Below are positions 1 to 9,122 of a stretch of DNA of 29,092 bases, in pieces; positions within the stretch are counted from its first letter, which is position 1; every line of letters begins with the position of its first letter. The stretch lies in contig JAQGAU010000397.1 in the NCBI GenBank assembly GCA_034698045.1, positions 1-29,092 on the forward strand, written 5' to 3'. The DNA comes from Paramacrobiotus richtersi (lineage: Eukaryota; Tardigrada; Eutardigrada; Parachela; Macrobiotidae). Below the pieces are notes generated by a model. It was not told the DNA's origin. It ran no database searches and was given only the letters and a program-made list of their open reading frames with translations. The position numbers and the translations under genes were made by a program.

Positions 1-173
1 GGGAACAAATATCTAATATAAATCTTTCGCAAAAAAATTAAACAAAATAAAAGTCAGTACAGGGCACTGAGGGCAGCTTAACACATTTTAAAAACTTGGA
101 AAGAAAACTTCTGGGAATTAGGACGCCGCTAAAGTATTGCAGAAAAGCGAACAGGAGAAAGTCAATCTACAAG

Positions 174-2636
174 CTATACAGCGGTAGGTTCGGCTTTGTT
201 TGCTACGTTGCAGTAAGGTCCGCTCTTGTCCGAGAACACAGAAATTTCTAGAACAGTCTCCGGACGTGTCTGTTTCCGAATCAGTCTAGATTTTTCACTG
301 GGCTTTCCGGAGGGCTCTTTCTTGCAGTAGTTGATCACTGCCTTCACTCCAACAGCCAAAATCTGCCCCAACTTCCAGTAAAAATACATAGCACTGCCCA
401 CCAAATAAACCGTAATCCCAGGAATGTACGAGTTTCCGGGCAACAGCTCCAGTGTGTATAATGGTAAAAGGACTTTAACGAAGTACAGCGGAAAAGCGGC
501 CAGGCCACTATGAAGGTTGTAAAAACCATTGCTCGGTATCTCTTCAGCAGAATGGACCGGCGTGGATTTCCCATAGCCGCAGCAGCTTGAACACCAGGTG
601 ACAAACTTGACGCAGACTACTAAGCTTCCTGCTGCAATTAAAATACCAATGCTTGGGATGGTCAGGAGAAAGGTCAGCAAGCCACTCATGACGAAACTGG
701 CATCCAGTGCAATGTTCTCCGCCGGAGAGAAAGGATGATGCCAAAACGAGCATGTATGGTTGTGGTCCATCGGGGTAGCAAAGAGCGCTGTCAGCGTTGT
801 CAGTAAACACTGCAAGAAAAGCTGTGTTACTCGATGCTTGCATCACGGCTGATGATATGTACATGTGGTAGTTTCCTGCTGGTCAGCACAACCCACGGAT
901 CACCGTCATCCGGATTCTGGGTTGTACCGCCGACGTAGAGCTGCCATAGTGCACTGGAGATGACACCAACAACCATGCCATCTAGCAGAAACTTCAGCAC
1001 ATATGCCGGCGACCGGGCAGTGCTAACGTTGACCTTTTCTGTTGGCGCAGGAGTGTCGACTTTGACTGAGACCGGTTGGGGCGGACAGTCTTCTGTTGGA
1101 TCCACATTCTTTCTGACATTTCTGAATAAAGAACCGGAAATTACAGTGTTCTATCTGTGCGGCCCATACCAGTTTCCTATACATATATAGCTCAGAGAAA
1201 AATAGAGTAACTTTACCCTCATAATCGCTACCTATACTATCGCGTCGTCACGGATACGGTTCTTACAATGTGCCAATAAATTTAACAAACGTTGCACTGT
1301 AAAGCGGAACCTCACCTGTAACTCCGCAATCTTTTGATGATCCAGGTGACATTGCCATCCACCAACCAAACGCCCATCAGCCTCCCGATGCAGTGCATAA
1401 CCAAAAGACAAGATACCACCAGCAACCCGGGTACGGCGGCTGCCTCTCCAAATACCGCTACAGTGCCATGTAGCAGTCCAACCGCAATAGAGACAGAAAT
1501 CAGCGGGGACAAACCTACCAGTAGTCCGATAACAAGTAGGAAGATACCGCTCAGACATATAAACAGAACAACCCGCACAATCAGGAATGGTAACTTTAAT
1601 AAAAAAACTATCGCAATCCAGGCTATGACTTGCATACACGAGCAGCCTTCTGGTTCAGCCCTGTGTGGAACGATGGCTTCTGGTACAGACTTGATCGCCG
1701 CCTCGGTCCCATTATCCCTCTCGGCAGATTTCCGCCTTACACGGCATATCCACAAGCATCCCAATGCCAGGGCAACCCACATCCCCAGTAAATAAATAAC
1801 CAAAGGGTGTACGAGTTCATGTCCTTCCCACCAACCTATTCTGTGTACGACAGGTATGATACAAAGGCCGCACACGTAGAATGCTAGCCAGGTGGTACAT
1901 ATAGGTGAGAAATCTGCACTGTTCAGCGGTAGATGCATCTGCTAAAGGAATCACGGGCGGCTTCCAGTCTCGATTGGCCAATAAGAAGGCTGTGAATGCT
2001 GCATAGAGAACGGCCGTTGCGCTGAGGAGGAGCATGGAGCCCATGTGGCCTTTCGTTCGGCTTGACTCGGTGCTTCCATCGATCGACGCATTAGCCGGTG
2101 CAAACAGCCTGTCCTGTTAATCACAGCATATTAACATTATGTAGCTGTAGTGCTAACGTTTTTTTTAAAGGTACTTCAATTTCAGACACATGTACGACAT
2201 TTTTTATCGTTATTGACTGGGTCTTCACCGTTTTCGTATTTTTTTATATAAACAAAACACGTGCAAATGAGACCTGTTATAATAAAAACACGTATGAGCA
2301 CACAGTAGACTTCTGGTCGGCGCAAGCAGAACGGTAATACAGCTTGACATTTTTTCGAAATAGATCATGTAGTTATCAGGATACGAAAATGCGAAGCAAG
2401 ACCGGTACATAATTGATGGGACGGTTTACCTGGGAAATTCCTGTTACGAGTCTCGCGTAGTCCAACTTAGCGATCAGCTCTACTCTACTCTTTCCCCAGC
2501 TAGGAAACGACGCTTTGCCACATTCCACAGACAATTTAGTGACGATAATCAGCACAACCAGCGTTTCCAAAAGGCTTTCAACAAAGGAAAAGGAACGGGT
2601 GCGGTCTAGACCTAACCATGACCTTTTTGCAGCCAT
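174..2636 (-). CDS. Multi-pass membrane protein, about 606 aa, five-exon model
   Basis: Product unrecognised; strongly hydrophobic, probably a plasma- or endomembrane protein. Exons in coding order: 2636-2430 (ATG at 2636; a hydrophobic segment at about residues 15-35 could be a signal peptide or first membrane span; donor CAG|GTAAAC), 2113-1920, 1840-1316 (donor CAG|GTGAGG), 1121-863 (acceptor TTATTCAG) and 809-174 (acceptor TTTTCTTGCAG, stop TAG at 176-174). Phases agree and sum to 1821 nt. The last two introns are 194 and 53 nt. About eight to ten hydrophobic spans are visible, including LVIYLLGMWVALALG, LLVIGLLVGL and LLTIPSIGILIAAG. The last two exons are supported by the decayed paralogue at 4145-4910, which preserves the reading frame around DTPAPTEKVNV and FLLDGMVVGV. 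The weak point is 1840-1938, where two open frames overlap: a 79-nt intron (1919-1841) fits, but translation could also start at the ATG at 1938. Confidence 0.6.
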
Positions 2637-3214
2637 CTTCGCAAAAAGAGCGCAAAAGCAAGGCACACGTTGCAGTGAACACTCCTACAGTAGTGGACCA
2701 CGTTGGCAGTTGAGCACGTTGCTTATACAGCATTCCGCTCGCTTGGATTTTCACGCTCCCGGAAAATCGATCCCGCTTATGGAAACTGAACGTACCCGTC
2801 TTTGTCTGACGTCAGCAGTCGGGTATGGGTAACCTAGGCTGGTCTTTGATATCGGGTTTCCCCGTTGACAGTTAACCCGCTGCGCGAATAACTGGGTACA
2901 TATGAAATAATGTTGTTATGTTCTTACAACAGCGGTCACCATGCCATGCCCGCAGATTGGCGTACCGGGTGCGGAAACGAAGATGCAAAAAGTTTTGCCG
3001 CTTTTCTGACAGTACGTCGCCATTGTGCCTAGCTCATTTCTAATGAGCTAAAGAAGACTCCTGAAAAACTGAACACATTCAACAGCGGAATTTCTACTTT
3101 TTTATTCTCGTATCTATTCCCGATTCATGCGAACCCCACGCCTTTGGCTATTTAACCACGAGGTATTTATTTTTGTTCTCGACTAGATTTGATGTTGATC
3201 TACTAGACTTATAC

Positions 3215-3277
3215 AGTTATTTGTCCGTTCGGTTCTCACGACAACGGCAGCGTCATGAGAACCGAAGGACAGAACTG
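3215..3277. other. Strong imperfect hairpin, pre-miRNA-sized
   Basis: The arms 3215-3242 and 3252-3277 are reverse complements around a 9-nt loop. The core is TTCGGTTCTCACGAC opposite GTCATGAGAACCGAA, extended outward by CAGTT / AACTG with one small bulge. Stem length and loop size suit a microRNA precursor, but the sequence was not recognised and could be a decayed inverted-repeat element. Confidence 0.4.
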
Positions 3278-3454
3278 CTTTCCGAACGAATAATACACAC
3301 CATTAGGGGAAAACACTTTGTTAATGGATGCTACGTTACCCCATGTTGCCGGAAAGTACGAACCCTGGGCTATCAAACAATCTATAAATTTAATAGGCGA
3401 ATTGCTGCAAGCTTGTGAAGAGCAGCAGAGGTTTCTGTATTTTCAATTCCGCAG

Positions 3455-3545
3455 CCAGTACACCGCACCAGCACCACTCAATAGTCAGTACAGTAATCAC
3501 CTAGTACCACTCAATACAGTACACAGTGAGTACACTCAGTACGGT
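3455..3545. repeat. AGTAC-rich degenerate repeat
   Basis: Six copies of AGTAC fall within about 90 bases, and the string accactcaata occurs twice (near 3473 and 3507). Looks like an eroded short tandem repeat. Confidence 0.45.
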
Positions 3546-4144
3546 ATCGAAATACGAGCGGAACTATGATTGATCGTTACAATATAACATGCGCTTATAA
3601 TTATCGCTCGCAGCCTTGCAGCGATTTTACCTTTCCGAAGATTTCATGAACTGCAGAGTACAGCAAGTAGCAGTTCGTATGTACACATGTTTGCACCAAT
3701 GGCAACAGCATAATAATTACTGCATTCAGGAAAGCAGCCCTGGAAAATGCACAACAACCATAAAGCGCAGCTTACTTCCATCTAAACGCCACATGATTAG
3801 CACACGTTGTATGATACAATCATTAGCAGAACAAATCGTAGCGCACAATCCTGTACATAGGTGGATTATTACTGTAATGGGGACGAATCTCCGTAACTGC
3901 TTGGAATTAATCGATCACAGGAAGGAAACAGGAATTAATGGAATTCTTGACAGGAATTAATCGATCGCAAAGGTGGTGCTCTTGATTTGCTCACTCCACC
4001 GTTGACTTCAGCCACTGTAATCTGAAGCCAGTGTTGCGAAAACCTGCTTCTCGTGCCTGTCCTTGGAAACGTTTGCAAAATGGATGAGAGGTCACTGCAA
4101 CCTCTGCAATAGTTTTTGAATATGGCCATTTCCAAATCTTATCA

Positions 4145-4910
4145 GCTTTTCCCTTGCTATTCTTTTTTGCACCGCTTAATCACCTTCTTTATTCAAGCCG
4201 CCAAACCCTTTGTCAACTAAGTCCAACTTCCAGTAAAGACACACAGCACATGCCACCAAATACACCGCAATCCCTGGAATGTACCACTTCCCCGGCAACA
4301 GATCCAGTCCGCTGCGGACTGTCCGCATAACGGTAAAAGGACTAAGAACCGGTCATAGAAACTTTGTATAGTTTCAACCGAATCAGACGGTGAGGATGTC
4401 TCAGAGCCGCAGCAGGAGGCAATCACCTTAAAGCAAACTAGAAGGATTCCGACTACGGTTAGAGTGAGAATGGACGGCACGATCAAGAGTCGGCTTATGA
4501 TGAAACTGGCATCTTATGGTTTGCTCTCAACAGGGGAGAATGGATAATTTAGAAAGTTACACATCTGGTTGAACTCCATCGGTGCATCGAAGAGCGCACC
4601 CATCGTTGTCAAAAACTCTGTTTTCCAGTGCTATCGTTCACGGTCGATGACGTTACTACATTTGTGGTAGTTTTCCGGATCTGCGTCATCTTGGTCATGA
4701 GGGGACGCGAACAACTATACCATCTAGCAGTAGCTGCACAATAGAAGTCGACGAGTTAGCACTGTTGATGTTAACCTTTCCTTCGGTTGACGTAGAACTG
4801 GTGTCGAGTCTGACGGAAGCCTCTAGTATATCCACATTTTTCTTGGTCTACAGTAAATCTACAGTAAATATGCAACCGGAAAATTAGACCACCATGTCCT
4901 ATAGCATCCT
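4145..4910 (-). pseudogene. Decayed duplicate of the membrane protein gene's 3' half
   Basis: This stretch aligns with about 300-1190, covering the last two exons of the gene at 174-2636, the intron between them and part of the preceding intron. Matching blocks include 4223-4300 against 363-440 (both read aacttccagtaaa, then accgcaatccc or accgtaatccc), 4491-4515 against 687-710, and 4725-4790 against 975-1036. Translated on the minus strand, RLDTSSTSTEGKVNI matches KVDTPAPTEKVNV and LLLDGIVV matches FLLDGMVV. The frame then meets TGA at about residue VPS, the second exon is frameshifted after FLVLLP, and the splice sites are not kept. Homologues of the first three exons are missing. Same orientation as the parent, about 4 kb away: a tandem, partial, dead copy. 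Confidence 0.8.
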
Positions 4911-5130
4911 AGTATCCTACCACTTTTGATCATGTATCGTACTAACAAGAAATCTGCGGACTGCTGTTTTGCTGGTGTTATGAAACAAATTCAAAACAAG
5001 AGGTTGCAAAAGCACAGCTATTCATATGCGGGCGAAGGAGCGATTGTCTATGACTGCCAAGAACCTTGTACAAAAACAGAAATCACGAAAAGGATGGGTT
5101 AAGCAAAAAATAATGAAAAACTGAGTAAAT

Positions 5131-5307
5131 ATGGTAAATATGAATATGATCGCAGTAAATATTGGCGGAAAATGTAGAGCAACAACAGGGCTTACGGTTG
5201 GTCTTTTTCTAGTGGTTTACTCGACAACTGCTTCGGAAAAAGTGGAAATGGCCGGAAAGTCGGGATTCTCCTGTCCGATTTTCCCCTGGTCGCGGATATC
5301 CGCATAA
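5131..5307 (+). CDS. Possible signal-peptide first exon (58-aa open frame)
   Basis: The frame runs from ATG 5131 to TAA 5305-5307 and is too short for many ORF callers. It has the profile of a secretory leader: a short polar start, then LTVGLFLVVYSTTAS, then a polar stretch containing GFSCP. It may be the 5' exon of a small secreted protein. One candidate 60-nt intron (5288-5347) would join it to a frame open to 5661, but its donor is weak. No family recognised. Confidence 0.25.
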   Translation: MVNMNMIAVNIGGKCRATTGLTVGLFLVVYSTTASEKVEMAGKSGFSCPIFPWSRISA

Positions 5308-5791
5308 GCAGTGGCATTGTCGCATCCGCGTTCTTTCTGGCCGCGCAGCGGTCCCCGCTCGAGGCTCCCTCGTTCTGTCGGTACCCGGGATACTCCGGGG
5401 ACTCGAAAATGGTTTGACGCCTATATTCTTGGCGCTATTGCTCACCCGTCATGCGGAAGCGGTTGGAACGGTGCACTACAGTCGCCATCTGTTGCTGGAT
5501 ACAAAACGGTCCTTGTTCTGGGATATGGCAAAGCTGGTCGCCGTGCGAACAACGATGGTAATTTCGGCTTTAAAATTTGGTGGGCCTTGGTTGACTGGAT
5601 GCATGTTATCGTGTTTCACTTTTCAACAAAACAAAACCAGCGAAATAAGAAAATGAACCCATAAAGCATTTACGGATTCATCCTTTAACATAAATGCTTA
5701 TGTGTGGGCATTTTTGCGAAAAGCAGCCAACATTTAAATTTTTTTTTAATATTCTTTTTTTTAATAATAAACATTTAATTGTTTCAGCTAG

Positions 5792-6019
5792 ATCAGGACA
5801 GTATTAGTTAATCGGGTAGCTGCAGCCAACAGCACAGAAGAGATTGATCTGTGCGATAGAAGAAATCCCTTCTGCCGTGCCAATAGGCACAAGCCGAGGT
5901 ACACCCAGTGGAGGAACTACGGGATGAAAGGCGGGCGGTTTTCGCATCTTCTCAACTTGAGTAACTCAAGAAGGCTGTACTTCGTGCTTAGAAGTGCAGT
6001 TGATATTCGTTTTCTTTAA
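5792..6019 (+). CDS. Possible exon of a small secreted or peptide precursor
   Basis: A 75-codon open frame without its own early Met follows a good acceptor-like tract (tttaattgtttcag at 5774-5787). Its translation is basic and contains two cysteines five residues apart (LCDRRNPFCR), dibasic sites, and the segment WRNYGMKGGRF before a terminal SRR. That composition resembles a processed peptide precursor. No known neuropeptide was matched. A possible partner is the leader-like frame at 5131-5307, but no clean splice pair was found. It could be chance coding. Confidence 0.2.
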   Translation: MRTVLVNRVAAANSTEEIDLCDRRNPFCRANRHKPRYTQWRNYGMKGGRFSHLLNLSNSRRLYFVLRSAVDIRFL

Positions 6020-6178
6020 CTTTTATTAATTTTCTATAGGTTTATCAGCTTCCTTTTTGCTTTTTCCGATGTGTCTGCTTTAGCTGCGTTTAGCAGAAAC
6101 GATGGAACATGCCCATCGCTAAGCGGTTACGAGAACGGCTGTCACGCTGTGTTAGGACAGTCAACAGCGACATCACCC

Positions 6179-6441
6179 TCAGGAAATATTCGCATAATCA
6201 TGGGAGCTACCTCGATAAATTCTCCTAAATGAAAGGTGTACATAGCAAATTTTTTTATTGCATCCACTACCAAAGGTGAAAAGTAATGAATTTCCAAAGT
6301 TATCAATATGTAACTTGATTTAACATTGCGGTCTATGGGTGATCCATGAGGCATGATTACGATCTATGGATTTGCCATGTACTCCTTTCATTTAGGAGAA
6401 TTTATTGAGGTAACTCACATACTTGTGCGAATATATCCTGA
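6179..6441. repeat. Inverted repeat with 71-bp arms, coding-like
   Basis: The arms 6179-6249 and 6371-6441 are reverse complements with about 10-11 mismatches in 71 (roughly 85% identity), separated by 121 bases. Read outward from the spacer, each arm encodes the same peptide in an open frame: FAMYTFHLGEFIEV from the left arm on the minus strand, FAMYSFHLGEFIEV from the right arm on the plus strand, followed by related tails ending R-I-F/Y-PEG. Similarity stops just outside the arms. Either a foldback transposon or two inverted copies of a protein fragment. No target duplication seen. Confidence 0.75.
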
Positions 6442-7241
6442 AGGATAGCGTACGTGTGAGTCTAGAAAGCTTTAGCTGAAATACAAACATTTGTTTTAAT
6501 TCTAGATCCCTGGAGGCAAAATCCACTTTGCATACATGCAGAGGAATATGGCAACATTCATTCACGAAAGTTTTACGCCAAACGTTGACCAAATGCAAAA
6601 GCGCTTGGCTGGCAAATGTATCTTCCTCACTACAGCAGTAGCTCGTAATTACTCTGTAAACTGACGAGTATCACTCTTTCACGTAACTGGCGCCATTAGT
6701 GTCACTGGTTATTTCAATTAGGCAGTTGGGACTCTTCATCTTTGCATTTGCCGTTCATTTATTATTCATGATGTCATTGTGTCTCATCACATTACAAGTC
6801 ATTGGCCACTCACAATTCAAAGCGCCCCGTTTAAAGGGACAACTGGCAAACACTTCAAGAGCGGATATTGCAGCGGGATACACACACGGCACTCCTGACC
6901 TTCAGACTGTCACAATATTTAGAAGAGGGTCGTTAGAATAACATTGCTCCAATTTACTCTTGTTTATACAGACAGAATTGTAAGTGTGTTCCCAACAAGC
7001 CCGAGGACTGTATCTTACGCTGAGTGCAGATTCATTAGTTTTGTAATCCTGCTTTGTTTGTACTGCCTGTGCCAACATATCCGTCCGCATAAGCAAACAG
7101 GAAGTCGTTCTAATCGATCCGGAGTTGATCTAGAGAGTTTTTGTTGATCGATGTATAAGTGATTCTTGCAGTTGCGCGCGGTTGAGCTTGTGTGTAGTCT
7201 GTGCTAAAGAATGAGACGCAGCAGTTGTTATTATTAGCAGA
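6442..7241 (+). other. GPCR upstream region with possible 5' UTR intron
   Basis: No coding gene is supportable here. A consensus donor GTAAGT at 6980 and the acceptor ttattattagcag ending at 7240, one base before the GPCR ATG, would make a 261-nt 5' UTR intron. This is inference from splice motifs only. Confidence 0.3.
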
Positions 7242-8198
7242 ATGGAGAATACAACACTTACAAGTAACACGACGATTCCTCCTGCTGATTGGCAACCCGC
7301 AGTTATCGTGCTGACTGTAATTTTCTCACTTGGACTACTATGTAACGGAGCCGTTGCGGTCATCTTCGCGTTCAACAGGACTCTACGGAATTCTTTTAAC
7401 ATTTACTTGTGCAACTTGTTAGCGGCAAATTTGTTATATTTCGTGTTGGGTGCACCGTTTGACGTCATCAATGAGTTGTTTCCTCAATGGTGGCTGGGAC
7501 AAACTGCATGTACGTTATACATGTACGCTTATTGGACAATAACACCGGTCCAAATTCTGACACACGGCGCGATTGCCGTTAACCGCATCTGGGCATTATA
7601 CGGACCAATTTCTTACCGGAATCACCACAGTATCAGAACGAGTGTTACGATCTGCGCCTTTCTTTGGACATTTGCCCACATTCTCGGTCTGCCTGGCGTC
7701 ATTGTCGACGCAGTGTCGTACCAGAAAACCGACTGCATTATCGACACAATCGACTCAGAATTCCTGCAAGTGTGGCAGCTGTTAGTGAACATAACGGGAT
7801 TTATCTGCGTTTTTACCATCGTTACGGCGTTTCCTATGGTGTTATGTAAGATGCAGAGGCCACGCAGGGCTAGTGTGGTCCACGGGGGCACGCTACACTC
7901 GTCCAGCTCGACAAGTTTTGCTGAGAATTCATATAAACAGACCGTGTTGTTACTTGTACTGACGGTTAGTGTGTTTGTTCTCTGGAGTCCACTGATGATG
8001 TACGAAGCGGTGCGGTCGTTCGTGGAGTTGAAGAGTCCGACGGTGGAAGCGGTGCTGCTGGTGATGTTCAATACGCAGGCCCTGATGGATCCGATACTGT
8101 TTGTGCTGACGCTGCGGTCGGTGCGGAATGCCGCTGCGTCCATGGTTGATCCGAGGAAACTGATGCGTCTGCATAGTCAGAAGAACGGGAGCTACTGA
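7242..8198 (+). CDS. Orphan class A (rhodopsin-like) GPCR, 318 aa
   Basis: A single-exon seven-transmembrane receptor. The spans are at about residues 20-44, 54-76, 90-116, 133-155, 177-202, 234-256 and 268-291. Family marks: Asn35 in LLCNG of TM1, Cys90 at the top of TM3 and Cys165 in extracellular loop 2 (probable disulfide), and WSP (248-250) in TM6. Several canonical switches are altered: TM2 has AAN (Asn63) where Asp is usual, the DRY box reads NRI (114-116), and the NPxxY box reads DPILF (283-287). The N-terminus has sequons at Asn3 and Asn9; no signal peptide. The compact length (usual range about 300-450) and lack of introns are typical of lineage-expanded orphan receptors. Ligand cannot be assigned. 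The ATG directly follows a splice-acceptor-like sequence. A plus-strand AATAAA lies at 8544. Confidence 0.93.
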   Translation: MENTTLTSNTTIPPADWQPAVIVLTVIFSLGLLCNGAVAVIFAFNRTLRNSFNIYLCNLLAANLLYFVLGAPFDVINELFPQWWLGQTACTLYMYAYWTITPVQILTHGAIAVNRIWALYGPISYRNHHSIRTSVTICAFLWTFAHILGLPGVIVDAVSYQKTDCIIDTIDSEFLQVWQLLVNITGFICVFTIVTAFPMVLCKMQRPRRASVVHGGTLHSSSSTSFAENSYKQTVLLLVLTVSVFVLWSPLMMYEAVRSFVELKSPTVEAVLLVMFNTQALMDPILFVLTLRSVRNAAASMVDPRKLMRLHSQKNGSY

Positions 8199-8744
8199 GC
8201 ACGACGGGGCGCTGAATTTCCGCCACCAGTGGGTTATTGCATAATTTTCTGTGACGGCCTACACAAGGGCACTCAGCTCAGAGGACTGCCTGAAGGGTGC
8301 CAGCGAAAGATTCCAAAGGAATAGACGCTGTTTTCCGTATTAACACTGACAACTATTGAAATCTGACGGATCAAGAAATTTTGTAGTATGTCTTACGTTG
8401 GTTATGATCGAATCTCTCTACCTGAGTCGTTTCTGAAATTTCCCCTGCCGTGGAATTTCGTTCCTGGTTTTTTCTTCTTGAAATTGTCCGAGTCCCCGCA
8501 CATTGGCTCGGTGGATTTTGATAACCAAGAGCACTACTACGAAAATAAATCCAACTTTGGATATACTGGCACGCGTACTGAGGCGAGTGCCCGTAGGGAG
8601 TGTTTTTCGCTGGGCAGTTTTCGTGTGCGCAGTTTGGATTCATAAAACAAGATGCGATAATTAAACAACAGATTGTGCAATAGCTACCAGGCTGCCATCT
8701 CAGGAAGTGCATCCTTTCTAAAAATGGTGCCCTACGTGCGCGCA
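8199..8744 (+). other. GPCR 3' flank
   Basis: Probable 3' UTR and spacer. AATAAA at 8544-8549 is a candidate polyadenylation signal. The open frames on both strands look like chance. Confidence 0.4.
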
Positions 8745-8826
8745 GAGCAACTTGTCTGTATGTAGTGCTTTACACTGTGAATGTGTAGCCATGGCGGGTG
8801 ACTGGAGCACTACAGACATGTTGCTC
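8745..8826. repeat. Short inverted repeat
   Basis: The left arm 8745-8769 (GAGCAACTTGTCTGTA...AGTGCT) pairs with the right arm 8806-8826 (AGCACTACAGACATGTTGCTC). They differ by one base and a 4-nt TGTA duplication in the left arm. The loop is 36 nt. It sits 14 bp before the MITE at 8841 and may be an independent miniature element. Confidence 0.6.
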
Positions 8827-8840
8827 AGTCCGCAACCTAA

Positions 8841-9119
8841 AGGCAGCCTCATACTCGGAGTTACGAGCTAAAAAGCACGCGACCACGCGGGACTATGAGG
8901 ATGAAGCTCCTCGAGCAGTTTCGCGACCATGAGAGCTAACTATGAGGAGAGCGAGAATCTTTTCAAAACGATCACTTGGAACACATGCTTCCGAGTGATC
9001 GCGTAGGGCGGGGCATCTCTTCCTCTTGGAAGCATGCTCGCGTGGTCGCGAGTTGCACGCTGGTCTAAATGGTCACGGTGCTCGTGCTTCCGAGCTTCTC
9101 TTCAGGTATGGGGCTGCCT
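8841..9119. mobile_element. MITE with TAA target-site duplication (PIF/Harbinger-like)
   Basis: A 279-bp element. Left end AGGCAGCCTCATAC and right end GTATGGGGCTGCCT are inverted repeats with one mismatch in 14. TAA flanks both sides (8838-8840 and 9120-9122), a 3-bp duplication as known for PIF/Harbinger elements. Inside, CGCGACCA occurs near both ends (8899 and 8930 left; 9045-9053 reversed on the right), and an internal palindrome lies at 8969-9002 (CGATCACT ... AGTGATCG). No coding capacity, so non-autonomous. Superfamily is inferred only from the duplication length. Confidence 0.7.
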
Positions 9120-9122
9120 TAA

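Larger units (their letters stand above)
2637..4144. other. Intergenic region without a supportable gene
   Basis: Upstream of the membrane protein gene. Open frames here (for example 3616-3960 plus) show no domain, membrane segment, bias or splice context that would support coding. It holds a 63-nt hairpin (3215-3277), a perfect 9-bp stem with a 3-nt loop at 3030-3050 (TAGCTCATT tct AATGAGCTA), an AGTAC-rich stretch (3455-3545) and a short direct repeat, ggaattaatcgatc, near 3903 and 3953. Confidence 0.5.

Noticed and set aside
1334..1795. Plus-strand 153-aa open frame
   Set aside because: Antisense to the hydrophobic third exon of the membrane protein; its Thr/Ser/Pro-rich translation is what the reverse of hydrophobic codons gives.
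7622..8143. Long minus-strand open frame (173 aa) inside the GPCR
   Set aside because: It is a shadow of the GPCR coding strand; the plus-strand product has all seven spans and family motifs.
8371..8712. Minus-strand 113-aa open frame
   Set aside because: No domain, leader or splice context, and it lies in the GPCR 3' flank.
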